From Pseudoalteromonas sp. XMcav2-N (GTDB taxonomy: Bacteria; Pseudomonadota; Gammaproteobacteria; Enterobacterales; Alteromonadaceae), in assembly GCF_024124545.1 (NCBI RefSeq), contig NZ_JAMXSF010000001.1, forward strand, positions 124,001-188,000: a stretch of 64,000 nucleotides of DNA, written 5' to 3'. Both the position numbers and the translations under genes were made by a program. The notes beneath the pieces are model-generated. The model saw only the letters and a list, made by a program, of their open reading frames with translations, was not told where the DNA came from and did no database searches. Positions within the stretch are counted from its first letter, which is position 1, and each line of letters opens with the position of its first letter. Below, in pieces: positions 29,286 to 38,441 of the stretch.

Positions 29286-30137
29286 ATGCTCAATATCGAT
29301 GAAAAAACACTGGCGGAGTTACGCTCCGGGTTCAACCTGCCAGCAAAGCCTGAAATTCTGGAGCACATCCAGAATGAACTTAACAGTGAGGAGCCCGAGC
29401 TCAATCGCGTTGCCAATATTATTTCTCAGGATGTTGCAACCTCAGCCGCTGTGTTAAAAGTCATTAATTCTCCTGCCTACGGCATGTCCAGAACGGTGTC
29501 AGACATTAAACAGGCTGTGATGTTTTTGGGCCTTAATAGCATCACCCAGATTGTGACGGGCTATTTGTTGAAAGAAGCATTTGATCAAAGTCTGTGCTGT
29601 ATCTCGTTAGAGCGATTCTGGGACAATGCCATTGATATCTCTCAGATAGCCATGCTAATCGGTAAGCGGGTGCGCGCCAATGTGCCGGTAGAAAACTTAC
29701 AGCTGCTCGGTTTGTTTCATGATGCGGGTATACCCGCGATGGCCATGCGCTATGACAATTATAAAGAAGTCATGACTCGTGCGATACAGCGACCTGAATA
29801 TACATTAGCTTGTTATGAGGAGCAGCTGTATCCGACCAATCACGCCGTGGTGGGTTATTATCTGGCCAGCTCATGGAATATTCCAAAGGCAATGTGTCAG
29901 ATCATTTTGCGTCACCATGATCCTCTGTATTTGGAAGAGGAACGCGAAGATAGTGAGCAGCAAGCGTTTGCCATTCTAAAATTGGCTGAAAACCTCGCCT
30001 TTGAAGGGAAGTATTTTCGTAACTGTGCGGACTGGCATGCTTTTAAAGATAAGGTGATGATTGTATTAAATATTCATGACGATGAATATGTGGATATCAA
30101 AGAAGATATTGAAGAGTTTTTGATCTCAGGGAGTTAA
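29286..30137 (+). CDS. HDOD-domain signalling protein
   Basis: 283 residues covering a single HDOD domain (about 10-215), with LNRVANIISQDVATSAAVLKVINSPAYG near the start and GLFHDAGIPAM in the HD-like region. The metal-binding residues of true HD phosphodiesterases are only partly present, as usual for HDOD proteins, which act as regulatory scaffolds. It ends before a bidirectional terminator. Confidence 0.9.
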   Translation: MLNIDEKTLAELRSGFNLPAKPEILEHIQNELNSEEPELNRVANIISQDVATSAAVLKVINSPAYGMSRTVSDIKQAVMFLGLNSITQIVTGYLLKEAFDQSLCCISLERFWDNAIDISQIAMLIGKRVRANVPVENLQLLGLFHDAGIPAMAMRYDNYKEVMTRAIQRPEYTLACYEEQLYPTNHAVVGYYLASSWNIPKAMCQIILRHHDPLYLEEEREDSEQQAFAILKLAENLAFEGKYFRNCADWHAFKDKVMIVLNIHDDEYVDIKEDIEEFLISGS

Positions 30138-30156
30138 TTATTTTGAATTTCTAAAC

Positions 30157-30180
30157 AAAAGGCGCCTTCAGGCGCCTTTT
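30157..30180. terminator. Bidirectional terminator between HDOD gene and metK
   Basis: AAAAGGCGCC, loop TTCA, GGCGCCTTTT: a perfect ten-base-pair stem between two convergent genes, with A-run and T-run allowing termination in both directions. Confidence 0.88.
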
Positions 30181-30200
30181 CTGTAAATAATGATTTACAA

Positions 30201-31352
30201 TTATAAACCAGCCGCTGCTTTAAGCGCTTCAGCTTTGTCTGTTGCTTCCCAAGGGAACTCGTTACGACCGAAGTGGCCGTAAGCCGCAGTAGGCTGGTAG
30301 ATTGGACGCTCAAGGTCCAGCATAGTGATCAGACCGTACGGGCGCAGATCAAAATGTTCTCGGATCAAGTCGATCAGGCGGGCTTCTTCCAGTTTACCTG
30401 TGCCGAAGGTTTCTACACTGATAGAGGTTGGCTCTGCAACACCAATGGCATAAGACACCTGGATCTCACATTTGTCAGCAAGACCTGCTGCAACAATGTT
30501 CTTAGCAACATAGCGTGCTGCATACGCGGCTGAACGGTCAACCTTTGATGGATCTTTACCAGAGAATGCGCCACCGCCGTGACGAGCCATACCACCGTAG
30601 GTATCTACGATAATCTTACGACCAGTCAGACCACAGTCACCCATAGGGCCACCGATAACGAAACGGCCAGTCGGGTTGATGAAGAACTTAGTTGCTTCAG
30701 TGATAAGCTCTGCTGGTAGTACCGGCTTGATGATGGTTTCCATCACTGCTTCTACCAGATCATCCTGAGACACAGAGTCACAGTGTTGAGTTGACAGAAC
30801 CACGGCATCAATACCAACCGCTTTACCATTTTCATAGGCAAAAGTAACCTGAGACTTAGCATCAGGACGTAACCAAGGCAAAGTGCCATCTTTACGTACT
30901 TGTGCCTGGCGTTGAACCAGACGGTGTGAATAGGTAATTGGTGCAGGCATTAAAACGTCTGTTTCGTTACAGGCGTAACCAAACATCAGACCCTGGTCAC
31001 CCGCACCTTGTTCTTCTGGGCGAGTACGGTCAACACCCTGATTGATATCAGGAGACTGCTTACCAATGGTGTTCAGGATTGCACACGAGTCCGCGTCAAA
31101 ACCCATGTCTGAGTGGGTGTAGCCGATTTCACGTACCGTTTTACGCGTTAATTCTTCGATATCAACCCAGGCGCTGGTAGTGATTTCACCACCGACCATG
31201 ACCATACCGGTTTTAACGTAAGTTTCACACGCAACACGTGCTTTTGGATCTTGCTCAAGGATAGCATCTAGTACCGCATCAGAGATCTGATCGGCGATTT
31301 TATCCGGATGACCCTCAGAAACAGATTCAGAAGTAAATAAATGTTTTGCCAT
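30201..31352 (-). CDS. metK: S-adenosylmethionine synthase
   Basis: 383 residues from the ATG at 31352; the GTG at 31367 would add five residues not found in the family. The N-terminus [18 protein letters not shown] has the conserved active-site His. The methionine loop [10 protein letters not shown] and the P-loop-like [16 protein letters not shown] are present. The enzyme makes SAM from methionine and ATP. A MetJ-type operator about 100 bases upstream predicts repression when SAM is abundant. Confidence 0.99.
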   Translation of the reverse strand: MAKHLFTSESVSEGHPDKIADQISDAVLDAILEQDPKARVACETYVKTGMVMVGGEITTSAWVDIEELTRKTVREIGYTHSDMGFDADSCAILNTIGKQSPDINQGVDRTRPEEQGAGDQGLMFGYACNETDVLMPAPITYSHRLVQRQAQVRKDGTLPWLRPDAKSQVTFAYENGKAVGIDAVVLSTQHCDSVSQDDLVEAVMETIIKPVLPAELITEATKFFINPTGRFVIGGPMGDCGLTGRKIIVDTYGGMARHGGGAFSGKDPSKVDRSAAYAARYVAKNIVAAGLADKCEIQVSYAIGVAEPTSISVETFGTGKLEEARLIDLIREHFDLRPYGLITMLDLERPIYQPTAAYGHFGRNEFPWEATDKAEALKAAAGL

Positions 31353-31713
31353 TGTATTTATGCTCACAAATATTGCGCTTCACAAACTACAGGAATAGCG
31401 CGAAAAAATCAGAGCGATATATTATCGAAAACACGCTCGGCTGCATAGCTTTTTTACGCCTAGACGTCTAATTTTAAACCTTTGCAAAAAACGCAGTAAA
31501 AAAGTCCGCGAGTAGCCCGAGATTTCATTGATTTTTAATTGCAGTGGTTACCCTAATAGGTAAGAATGGGGACCAATTTTCTAATCGAGTTACCTGCAGC
31601 TTTGACGTGTCACACTTTAAGTTGCCTCACATCCGGCATACATGACAACGTCGCTACACGGGTATTATAGGTACAGATTTGCCACTCAAAAGACATAAAA
31701 GGTAGGAGACTTC
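31353..31713. other. Divergent metK/tkt intergenic region
   Basis: About 360 bases between divergent genes, containing the MetJ-type site at 31454-31469 and promoters for both genes, of which no convincing -35/-10 pair was assigned. No small gene was recognised. Confidence 0.5.
31454..31469. promoter_or_regulatory. MetJ operator (two adjacent met boxes)
   Basis: AGACGTCT at 31462-31469 is a perfect match to the met box consensus. The adjacent 8-mer TTACGCCT at 31454-31461 matches 5 of 8. MetJ dimers bind tandem 8-bp boxes cooperatively, with SAM as corepressor. The site lies about 100 bases upstream of metK. A metJ gene is not in this window. Confidence 0.75.
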
Positions 31714-33708
31714 ATGCCATCTCGCAAAGAACTTGCAAATGCCATACGCGTTCTGTCCATGGACGCAGTTCAAAAGGCCAAATCCGGTCACCCGGGTGCC
31801 CCAATGGGTATGGCCGATATCGCAGAGGTATTGTGGCGCGATTATTTAAAGCACAACCCTAATAATCCTGACTGGGTTGATCGTGACCGCTTTGTATTAT
31901 CAAATGGCCATGGCTCCATGCTCATTTATTCTCTGTTGCATTTGTCTGGCTATGATCTATCTATTGATGAACTGAAAAACTTCCGTCAGATGCATTCCAA
32001 AACGCCAGGTCACCCAGAGTATGGCTATGCTCCTGGTATTGAAACGACCACAGGTCCGTTGGGGCAGGGCATCACTAATGCCGTAGGTATGGCAATTGCG
32101 GAAAAAGCGCTGGCAGCTCAGTTTAACCGCGACGAGTACGATATTGTAAACCACTATACGTATGCTTTCCTTGGCGATGGCTGTTTAATGGAAGGTATTT
32201 CTCACGAAGCCTGTTCACTGGCTGGCACGTTGGGTCTGGGTAAACTGATTGCATTTTGGGATGACAATGGCATCTCAATCGACGGTGAAGTCGAAGGCTG
32301 GTTCAGCGACGACACGCCGAAGCGTTTTGAAGCATATGGTTGGCACGTCATTGCGGGTGTCGACGGCCATGATAGTGACGCAATCACAGCAGCTATCGAA
32401 GCGGCACGCGCAGAATCAGACAAGCCAACGCTTATCTGTTGTAAAACAGTCATTGGATACGGCTCACCAAACAAGTCGGGCAGCCATGATTGTCATGGTG
32501 CACCTCTGGGTGATGACGAAATCAAAGCAGCTCGTGAATTCCTTGGCTGGGAGCATGAGGCGTTTGAAATTCCTGAGTCTGTTTACGCAAAATGGGATGC
32601 TGCTGCACATGGTCAGCAAATTCAGAGCGAGTGGCTGGTTAAGTTCACAGAATATCAGATGCATTATCCTGAACTGGCAGCGGAATTTGAACGTCGTACT
32701 AAAGGCGAGTTACCTGCTGACTGGGCTCAGAAAAGTGCTGAGTACATTGCACAGCTCCAGGCTAATCCGGCCAACCCTGCAACCCGTAAAGCATCACAAA
32801 ATGCACTGAATGCATTTGGCCCGCTGTTGCCTGAGTTTATGGGCGGCTCTGCAGACCTGGCAGGCTCTAACCTGACACTGTGGGATGGCTCTAAAGGCCT
32901 GACAGCAGACGACGCCTCAGGCAACTACATTTTCTACGGTGTACGTGAATTCGGTATGTCGGCCATTATGAATGGTATTGCTCTGCACAAAGGCTTTATT
33001 CCTTACGGTGCCACCTTCCTGATGTTCATGGAATACGCGCGCAACGCAGTACGTATGGCTGCACTGATGAAGCAACCTAGCATCTTTGTTTATACCCACG
33101 ATTCAATTGGTCTGGGTGAAGATGGCCCGACCCACCAGCCGGTTGAACAGCTGGCAAGCATGCGCATGACACCAAATCTGGTCAACTGGCGCCCGTGCGA
33201 TCAGGTTGAATCAGCGGTTGCCTGGCAACAGGCTATTGAGCGTAAAGACGGTCCTACGTCGCTGGTATTTACCCGCCAGGGACTTGAGCAACAGGCGCGC
33301 AGTGACGAGCAGGTTGCAGCCATTAAGCAAGGTGGTTATGTACTGAGCTGTGACGGTGAGCCAGAGCTTATCCTGATCGCAACCGGTTCAGAAGTTCAAC
33401 TGGCTGTGGAAGCCGCTGCACAACTTCGTGACAGTGGCAAGCGTGTTCGCGTAGTGTCTATGCCGTCTACCGATGTATTTGATGCACAGTCTGCTGAGTA
33501 TAAAGAGTCCGTATTGCCAGCTGCGGTAACACGTCGTGTTGCGATTGAAGCGGGTATCGAAGACTACTGGTACAAGTATGTTGGTCTGAACGGTGCGGTA
33601 GTTGGTATGAGCACCTTTGGTGAGTCGGCACCAGCGGCTGAGCTGTTCAAACACTTCGGCTTCACAGTTGAGAATGTGGTTGCCAAGGCGACAGCCCTGT
33701 TCAACTAA
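31714..33708 (+). CDS. tkt: Transketolase
   Basis: 664 residues, the usual length (E. coli TktA 663). The thiamine diphosphate motif begins GDGCLMEG and ends in the expected Asn-containing segment ([12 protein letters not shown]). The N-terminal [19 protein letters not shown] and the catalytic His regions fit the family. It transfers two-carbon ketol units in the pentose phosphate pathway. GGAG lies eight bases before the ATG and a strong terminator follows. Confidence 0.98.
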   Translation: MPSRKELANAIRVLSMDAVQKAKSGHPGAPMGMADIAEVLWRDYLKHNPNNPDWVDRDRFVLSNGHGSMLIYSLLHLSGYDLSIDELKNFRQMHSKTPGHPEYGYAPGIETTTGPLGQGITNAVGMAIAEKALAAQFNRDEYDIVNHYTYAFLGDGCLMEGISHEACSLAGTLGLGKLIAFWDDNGISIDGEVEGWFSDDTPKRFEAYGWHVIAGVDGHDSDAITAAIEAARAESDKPTLICCKTVIGYGSPNKSGSHDCHGAPLGDDEIKAAREFLGWEHEAFEIPESVYAKWDAAAHGQQIQSEWLVKFTEYQMHYPELAAEFERRTKGELPADWAQKSAEYIAQLQANPANPATRKASQNALNAFGPLLPEFMGGSADLAGSNLTLWDGSKGLTADDASGNYIFYGVREFGMSAIMNGIALHKGFIPYGATFLMFMEYARNAVRMAALMKQPSIFVYTHDSIGLGEDGPTHQPVEQLASMRMTPNLVNWRPCDQVESAVAWQQAIERKDGPTSLVFTRQGLEQQARSDEQVAAIKQGGYVLSCDGEPELILIATGSEVQLAVEAAAQLRDSGKRVRVVSMPSTDVFDAQSAEYKESVLPAAVTRRVAIEAGIEDYWYKYVGLNGAVVGMSTFGESAPAAELFKHFGFTVENVVAKATALFN

Positions 33709-33725
33709 GCTCAAAGTTTGCATTG

Positions 33726-33760
33726 AAAAAGCCGTTTAGGGAAACCTAAACGGCTTTTTT
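33726..33760 (+). terminator. Terminator of transketolase gene
   Basis: AAAAAGCCGTTTAGG, loop GAAA, CCTAAACGGCTTTTTT: a perfect 15-base-pair stem with a GAAA tetraloop and T-run, 18 bases after the stop codon. Confidence 0.95.
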
Positions 33761-33916
33761 GTGCTCTGAATTGGCTTGAGCCCTTGATGAGCTGATGATA
33801 GGTTATTGTTCTTTGTGATAATTAAGTGTTTTGGAGTGAGGGGGCTACTGCTTCGGGTATGGCCTGAATCTCGTGCTCTTATCATTAAACGATTACTGGT
33901 CATCAGGAGTCATAGA

Positions 33917-34558
33917 TTGAGAATACTATTTACTACCCTATTGCTGATTTCTCTCGACGTGTTTGCCACAGCGAGCATAAAGAGTGAAAGCGGCATATTT
34001 GCATTTGTTGGGGAGCAGGTGGACTTCTATCAGTTTGAGTCCAATGTGAGCGACGATGTGATCCACATGGATCGCGCATTCATAGCGAAATACAAAGTCC
34101 TGGAGAAAGTCCATGGGGAATTTAATTCCGACGTAATCTCGTTTGAAGCCTACGATCACTACGGCACTCCTGCGTTTGCAAAGTATAAGTATGTACTGTT
34201 ATTTGTCTCAGAGCATGACGGGAAAATATACCACGAGAAGTACCAGTATTTTGATGTTTATAAGACACAGTCTGGGGGCTGGGCCTATTGCGGTACTCCT
34301 TATGAATACGAAGAAGCAGTGAAACCTAAGCCATTGAACAATATAAAATTCAGCCCGGTAATCGAATATAGCACAGTGATGTACAATGAGACGTATGCAA
34401 AGGAAGTGTTTCCGGAGCCCACATTTGAACACGCTAATGGCAAAGCTATCTGCCGACAAGGCGTCTATGTGGATGAACTTTTTAGGATAAAGCAACAAGG
34501 AGTTTTGAAAAATCGGGGTCATTCAGCGAAACCAGGCAACACAACCTTATCCCGCTGA
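33917..34558 (+). CDS. Exported protein of unknown function with a TTG start
   Basis: 213 residues when started at the TTG at 33917. That codon has AGGAG eight bases upstream and gives a good signal peptide (LRILFTTLLLISLDVFATA). The ATG-started reading from 33806 adds 37 residues with no ribosome-binding site and puts the signal peptide inside the protein. The mature part contains FAFVGEQVDFYQFE and two Cys residues (about 145 and 190) that could form a disulphide. Charged and Tyr-rich; periplasmic location is likely. I do not recognise the family. Confidence 0.7.
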   Translation: MRILFTTLLLISLDVFATASIKSESGIFAFVGEQVDFYQFESNVSDDVIHMDRAFIAKYKVLEKVHGEFNSDVISFEAYDHYGTPAFAKYKYVLLFVSEHDGKIYHEKYQYFDVYKTQSGGWAYCGTPYEYEEAVKPKPLNNIKFSPVIEYSTVMYNETYAKEVFPEPTFEHANGKAICRQGVYVDELFRIKQQGVLKNRGHSAKPGNTTLSR

Positions 34559-34599
34559 ATGTATCTGTATGCACTTTAATATAAGCACACAGGATTTGT

Positions 34600-35331
34600 T
34601 TAGAACCGATAGGCGAGGCTCACATTGATACCCATTTCGGTGTTGCTACGGTCAAACCAGCTGGAATGGTGGTAGACTGTCTCTAATGTACCATACCAAC
34701 TGGGCGAAAAGGCATGTTCTATGGCTAAGCTCAGGCCGTAGTTATGTCCATCATAGTCGAGCACTTTATTGGCCACATCTGCATTGCAACCCTCTCGCTC
34801 TGCACAGTAAATAATTTCCATATCACCAGTTTGATAAAAGACGCTGCCATAGGCTAGAAACTGTGGTGAAATCCTGTACCCACTTATAAAGGACACATCC
34901 AGCAGTTGCTTATCAAGTCCCCAGTGTCGGTAGGTATTCTCTCTGCTGGTGGTACCGTGGTCTTTGTTCGTGACAAACCCAAACCGTACTGCATGACTCC
35001 AGTCACCGCTTTGCGCATGTTCACGATGTTTACCATAAAATTGGTATTTGATCCCAAAACTGGTATCGCTTGCAATGATGGCATCAAGCTCAAGCCCGTA
35101 ACCCAACGAAAGTTTGGCAGAATTCAGCCCTTTCGACTCACTATCCGCGTCCATACCTCCTTCATGAGGCATTACGTGTGTGCTTGCCTTGCCAAAAGCA
35201 AGCTCCAGCTTGAGCGCCTCTTCGTTGACCTCCGAGCTGTTCAATCTGACCATATCATTGTGTGCTTTGGGTGTGGAATAGCATCCAGCCAGAACGGTCA
35301 GTGCCATGGGTATTAATATTATTTTTTTCAT
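34600..35331 (-). CDS. Outer-membrane beta-barrel lipoprotein, hypothetical
   Basis: 243 residues. A lipobox (TVLAGC, Cys17) ends the signal peptide. The rest has alternating strands and ends in VSLAYRF, the C-terminal aromatic signature of outer-membrane barrels. Strands such as LSLGYGLELDAIIASD and YGLSLAIEHAF fit a small eight- or ten-stranded barrel. A Cys pair in CAEREGC may form a loop disulphide. It is convergent with the exported-protein gene. No family name is offered. Confidence 0.75.
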   Translation of the reverse strand: MKKIILIPMALTVLAGCYSTPKAHNDMVRLNSSEVNEEALKLELAFGKASTHVMPHEGGMDADSESKGLNSAKLSLGYGLELDAIIASDTSFGIKYQFYGKHREHAQSGDWSHAVRFGFVTNKDHGTTSRENTYRHWGLDKQLLDVSFISGYRISPQFLAYGSVFYQTGDMEIIYCAEREGCNADVANKVLDYDGHNYGLSLAIEHAFSPSWYGTLETVYHHSSWFDRSNTEMGINVSLAYRF

Positions 35332-35385
35332 GCGATTTATTCTATTCCGTTAAAAATGGCGCAAGTGTGCAACATTGTCCCTCAA

Positions 35386-35406
35386 ATTGCAACTTTTGGT
35401 TGCAAT
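35386..35406. promoter_or_regulatory. Perfect 8-bp inverted repeat, possible operator
   Basis: ATTGCAAC, five bases, GTTGCAAT. It lies 55 bases upstream of the barrel lipoprotein gene (minus strand) and about 190 bases upstream of the RimK-family gene. The size and symmetry fit a dimeric regulator site. No known regulator was matched. Confidence 0.35.
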
Positions 35407-35599
35407 ACAAGGGCAGTCGTGGCTTTTGTAACGAACATGAGAAAAGAATTGCTCATCTTAAGCATCAAAATTGATCGTTTGTCTCTGACCTGATTTTTAC
35501 ATACAAATAGCGTTATACCGGTTGAAAAAACCATCATAAACAGGTGGCCTGTTGCGCTATGTTAAAAGCATAAAAGGTCAGGTCACACTAAGGACTAAA

Positions 35600-37048
35600 A
35601 TGTTGTCTACGCTTTTTGTTGTTGATCAAAACGCAGATATCTCACCACTGAATGACAATGTGGTGACTTTCGAAACTTATCTGCAAGAGTACCCTAAACT
35701 CGGCGAATCTAAGCTCAGCATGATAAACCTGTGTGACTGCCGCAGGTACTTAAGTCAGGGCTATTATTGTTCTTTACTGGCAGAGGCGCGCAATCATCAG
35801 GCGCTGCCGAGTGTCAAAGTGATCAATGAGCTGGGAGATGAAGGCTGTACAGTATATTTGTCTCAGACCTGGTGCATACAGCAGGGCACAGAGATTTCGC
35901 AGCCCTTGTCATTGCTGATCTGTATGGGTGAAACGCTACAGTCCGAATATACCAAGCTGGCGGCACATTTGTTTGCACAGTATCCGGCACCCTTGCTGAG
36001 AGTGAATGTTGTGCCTCAGGGTGTCGGGTTACAGGTGCAGGTACTGCGAAGTGATTTTTCATCTGTTGATGCAGACGAACTTGCGTTTTGTACTCAGGTG
36101 CTCAGCAGAGTCCACGCAATGCAATGGAAGAAACATAAAAGCAGTAAAAAACACCGCTGGGATCTGGCTATGCTGATCGACCATCAGGAGCAACTGCCAC
36201 CCAGTAATAAAAATGCAGTCAGTCGTTTTGTTAAGGCCGGCGCTAAACTGGGTATCAAAGTGCATCTGGTCGAGGCGGATGAGCTGTATAACTTGAGTCA
36301 GTTCGATGGGTTGTTTATCCGCGAGACCACAGCGATTGACCATCATACTTATCGTCTTGCCCAGGAGGCGGAGCAAAAAGACTTAGTGGTGATTGACGAC
36401 CCAAGCTCTATTTTACGTTGCTGCAATAAAGTGTTTTTACACGATGCGTTTAACTATAAAAAAGTACCGTCACTGGAAACGCGCTTTGTGAGTCAGTGCT
36501 CTGAAGTTGTGATTGAAGAGCTGGTTGCACAGTTGTCATTGCCTATGGTGCTTAAAATGCCGGAAAGCGCCTTTTCTAAGGGTGTGTATAAGGTAAAAAC
36601 CAAAGAGAAGCTGCAATTTCGGTTGAATCTCTTACTGGGAGAGTCGGCCATTGTGCTTGCCCAGGCATATCTGTATACCGATTATGACTGGCGTATTGAG
36701 GTACTGAATGGACGTGCCATCTATGCGTGCCGTTATCATATGGCACGTAATCACTGGCAGATCTATAACCACAGTTCAAAACGCAATTTTTCGGGTGGGT
36801 TTGATACTTTGCCTACCTTTGAAGTACCCAAAGTGGTATTGGGGGCCGCATTGAAGGCCGCGGCTGTGGTGGGTAATGGTCTGTATGGCATGGACATCAA
36901 GGAGCATGAAGGCAAGGCTTATGTGTTGGAAGTGAACGATAACCCCAGCATTGATCAGGGTGTGAAAGATAAATATCTGGGCGATGAGCTTTACATGCAG
37001 ATCATGTCCGAATTTTTACGTCGTCTAGAAGCGAGAGGTAAAAAGTAA
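35600..37048 (+). CDS. RimK-family ATP-grasp ligase with N-terminal RLAN-type domain
   Basis: 482 residues from the ATG at 35600 (AAGGA, five-base spacing); an upstream TTG at 35552 is not supported. The N-terminal half (about 1-185) resembles the domain fused to RimK-type ligases in this family. The C-terminal half (about 195-480) is ATP-grasp: VLKMPESAFSKGVYKV is the nucleotide-binding loop and LEVNDNPSIDQGV the metal-binding Glu/Asn motif. RimK enzymes add amino acids, often Glu, to protein or peptide carboxyls; the substrate here is unknown. Its stop overlaps the GNAT-C39 gene by one base (TAATG), so the two products are made together. Confidence 0.88.
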   Translation: MLSTLFVVDQNADISPLNDNVVTFETYLQEYPKLGESKLSMINLCDCRRYLSQGYYCSLLAEARNHQALPSVKVINELGDEGCTVYLSQTWCIQQGTEISQPLSLLICMGETLQSEYTKLAAHLFAQYPAPLLRVNVVPQGVGLQVQVLRSDFSSVDADELAFCTQVLSRVHAMQWKKHKSSKKHRWDLAMLIDHQEQLPPSNKNAVSRFVKAGAKLGIKVHLVEADELYNLSQFDGLFIRETTAIDHHTYRLAQEAEQKDLVVIDDPSSILRCCNKVFLHDAFNYKKVPSLETRFVSQCSEVVIEELVAQLSLPMVLKMPESAFSKGVYKVKTKEKLQFRLNLLLGESAIVLAQAYLYTDYDWRIEVLNGRAIYACRYHMARNHWQIYNHSSKRNFSGGFDTLPTFEVPKVVLGAALKAAAVVGNGLYGMDIKEHEGKAYVLEVNDNPSIDQGVKDKYLGDELYMQIMSEFLRRLEARGKK

Positions 37049-38157
37049 TGTTGCAGGCCTGTATGGTGGTAGAAAAAGCCCAGCCTGAGGACTTGGCCGA
37101 ACTGGTTGAGCTGGAAGCGCGTTGCTTTAGCAGTGAAAGGCTCAGTCGTCGTCAGTTTAAGCATCATATCGGGTTCGAGCACAGCCTGCTGCTGACTGCC
37201 CGGCTGGCAGGTGAGCTGGTGGGTTATGGACTGCTGTGGTTGCATCAGGGAACACGACTTGCTCGCTTATATTCACTGGCTGTATCGCAACAGCAGCAGG
37301 GTAAAGGCATTGCCAGTCAGTTGATGACTGAGCTGGAGTCTCAGGCGGCCCTGCTTGGCTGGTTTTACATGCGACTGGAAGTAGCAAAGCGCAATACGGC
37401 AGCAATCGCTCTGTACAAAAAGCAGGGATATCGGGTGTTTGGTGAATATCATAATTATTACGAAGATCACGATGATGCGCTGAGAATGCAAAAGTGTATT
37501 CGCAAACGCACTGAGCAGGCGACTTTGCAGGTTGCGCCCTGGTATCAGCAGACGACAGAGTTCACCTGTGGGCCGGCATCTTTAATGATGGCGATGGCCA
37601 GCATAGACGCAAGTTGCATGGGAGATCAGAGCCTTGAACTGGAGATTTGGCGCGAAGCAACAACCATTTTTATGACCTCTGGCCATGGTGGTTGCCATCC
37701 GTTTGGTTTGGCACTTGCTGCTGAAAGGCGTGGCTTTGCCACCGAAGTGGTGGTAAATACGGCGCAGCCTTTGTTTATTGATGGAGTGCGCAACGAGCAG
37801 AAAAAGCAGGTGATGACGCTGGTACACGAGCAGTTTAAGCAAGAGTGTGAATATCGGGATATTCCAGTTCATTGCGCGAGCCTTCAACTCGAACAGGTGG
37901 AGCACTGGTTGTCTCTGGGAAGTTCGATCTTGGCCTTGATCAGCACATACCGGTTAAACGGCAAGAAAGCACCGCACTGGGTTTTAATCACCGGCATCGA
38001 TGCACTGTGTTTGTATGTCAATGACCCGGATGTGGAAGATGAGCAGGAGGCAATTGACTGTCAGCAGGTGCCAATTGCACGAGAAGACTTTGAAAGAATG
38101 GCCTCTTTTGGTGCCAGTAAGCTCAGTGCACTGGTGGTACTACATGAATCATTCTGA
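37048..38157 (+). CDS. Fusion of GNAT acetyltransferase and C39-type peptidase
   Basis: 369 residues. Residues about 5-150 are a GNAT domain with the acetyl-CoA loop SLAVSQQQQGKGIASQL. Residues about 160-365 are a papain-like C39-type peptidase: C174 in TEFTCGPAS, H310 in KAPHWVLITG and D326 or D328 in VNDPDVED would form the catalytic triad. No membrane helix or signal peptide, so the protein is cytoplasmic. It is translationally coupled to the RimK-family ligase. C39 peptidases usually cut leader peptides after double Gly, which makes peptide modification plus cleavage a reasonable inference, but no substrate peptide is seen nearby. Confidence 0.88.
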   Translation: MLQACMVVEKAQPEDLAELVELEARCFSSERLSRRQFKHHIGFEHSLLLTARLAGELVGYGLLWLHQGTRLARLYSLAVSQQQQGKGIASQLMTELESQAALLGWFYMRLEVAKRNTAAIALYKKQGYRVFGEYHNYYEDHDDALRMQKCIRKRTEQATLQVAPWYQQTTEFTCGPASLMMAMASIDASCMGDQSLELEIWREATTIFMTSGHGGCHPFGLALAAERRGFATEVVVNTAQPLFIDGVRNEQKKQVMTLVHEQFKQECEYRDIPVHCASLQLEQVEHWLSLGSSILALISTYRLNGKKAPHWVLITGIDALCLYVNDPDVEDEQEAIDCQQVPIAREDFERMASFGASKLSALVVLHESF

Positions 38158-38164
38158 CGGTGTT

Positions 38165-38385
38165 ATACCAATTTCACTTAATACCTGTTCAATTTGAAGG
38201 AGCAAATATGACGCTAACGGCGTTAAAAATTTCTCATTTAGAACCTTTACCTAAGGTATGAGTTCGCAAATTTTTGCCTCGCCTACATGGATGTAGGTGC
38301 CTCAGTGATAGCAGGACGCGAGAGCGGTGTTATCGACCCTATTTTCTCGCCTCAAAATAGAACACTTAATTAAGCAAATTGGTAT
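38165..38385. repeat. MITE-like inverted-repeat element, long form
   Basis: 221 bases with the same terminal inverted repeats as the element at 25917-26078. It has about 59 extra internal bases, including the hairpin CCTACATGGATGTAGG. It lies between the GNAT-C39 stop codon and a bidirectional terminator, the same setting as the other copy. No coding capacity. Confidence 0.88.
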
Positions 38386-38392
38386 TAAAAAG

Positions 38393-38422
38393 AAAAGGCC
38401 CGCTCTATGAGCGGGCCTTTTT
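38393..38422. terminator. Bidirectional terminator
   Basis: AAAAGGCCCGCTC, loop TAT, GAGCGGGCCTTTTT: a perfect 13-base-pair stem between the convergent GNAT-C39 and chemoreceptor genes. Confidence 0.92.
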
Positions 38423-38441
38423 GATTGGGTAAAGTCTGAAA

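Noticed and set aside
25917..38385. Insertion sequence with transposase
   Set aside because: The two related elements have inverted-repeat ends but no coding capacity, so they are called MITE-like rather than insertion sequences.
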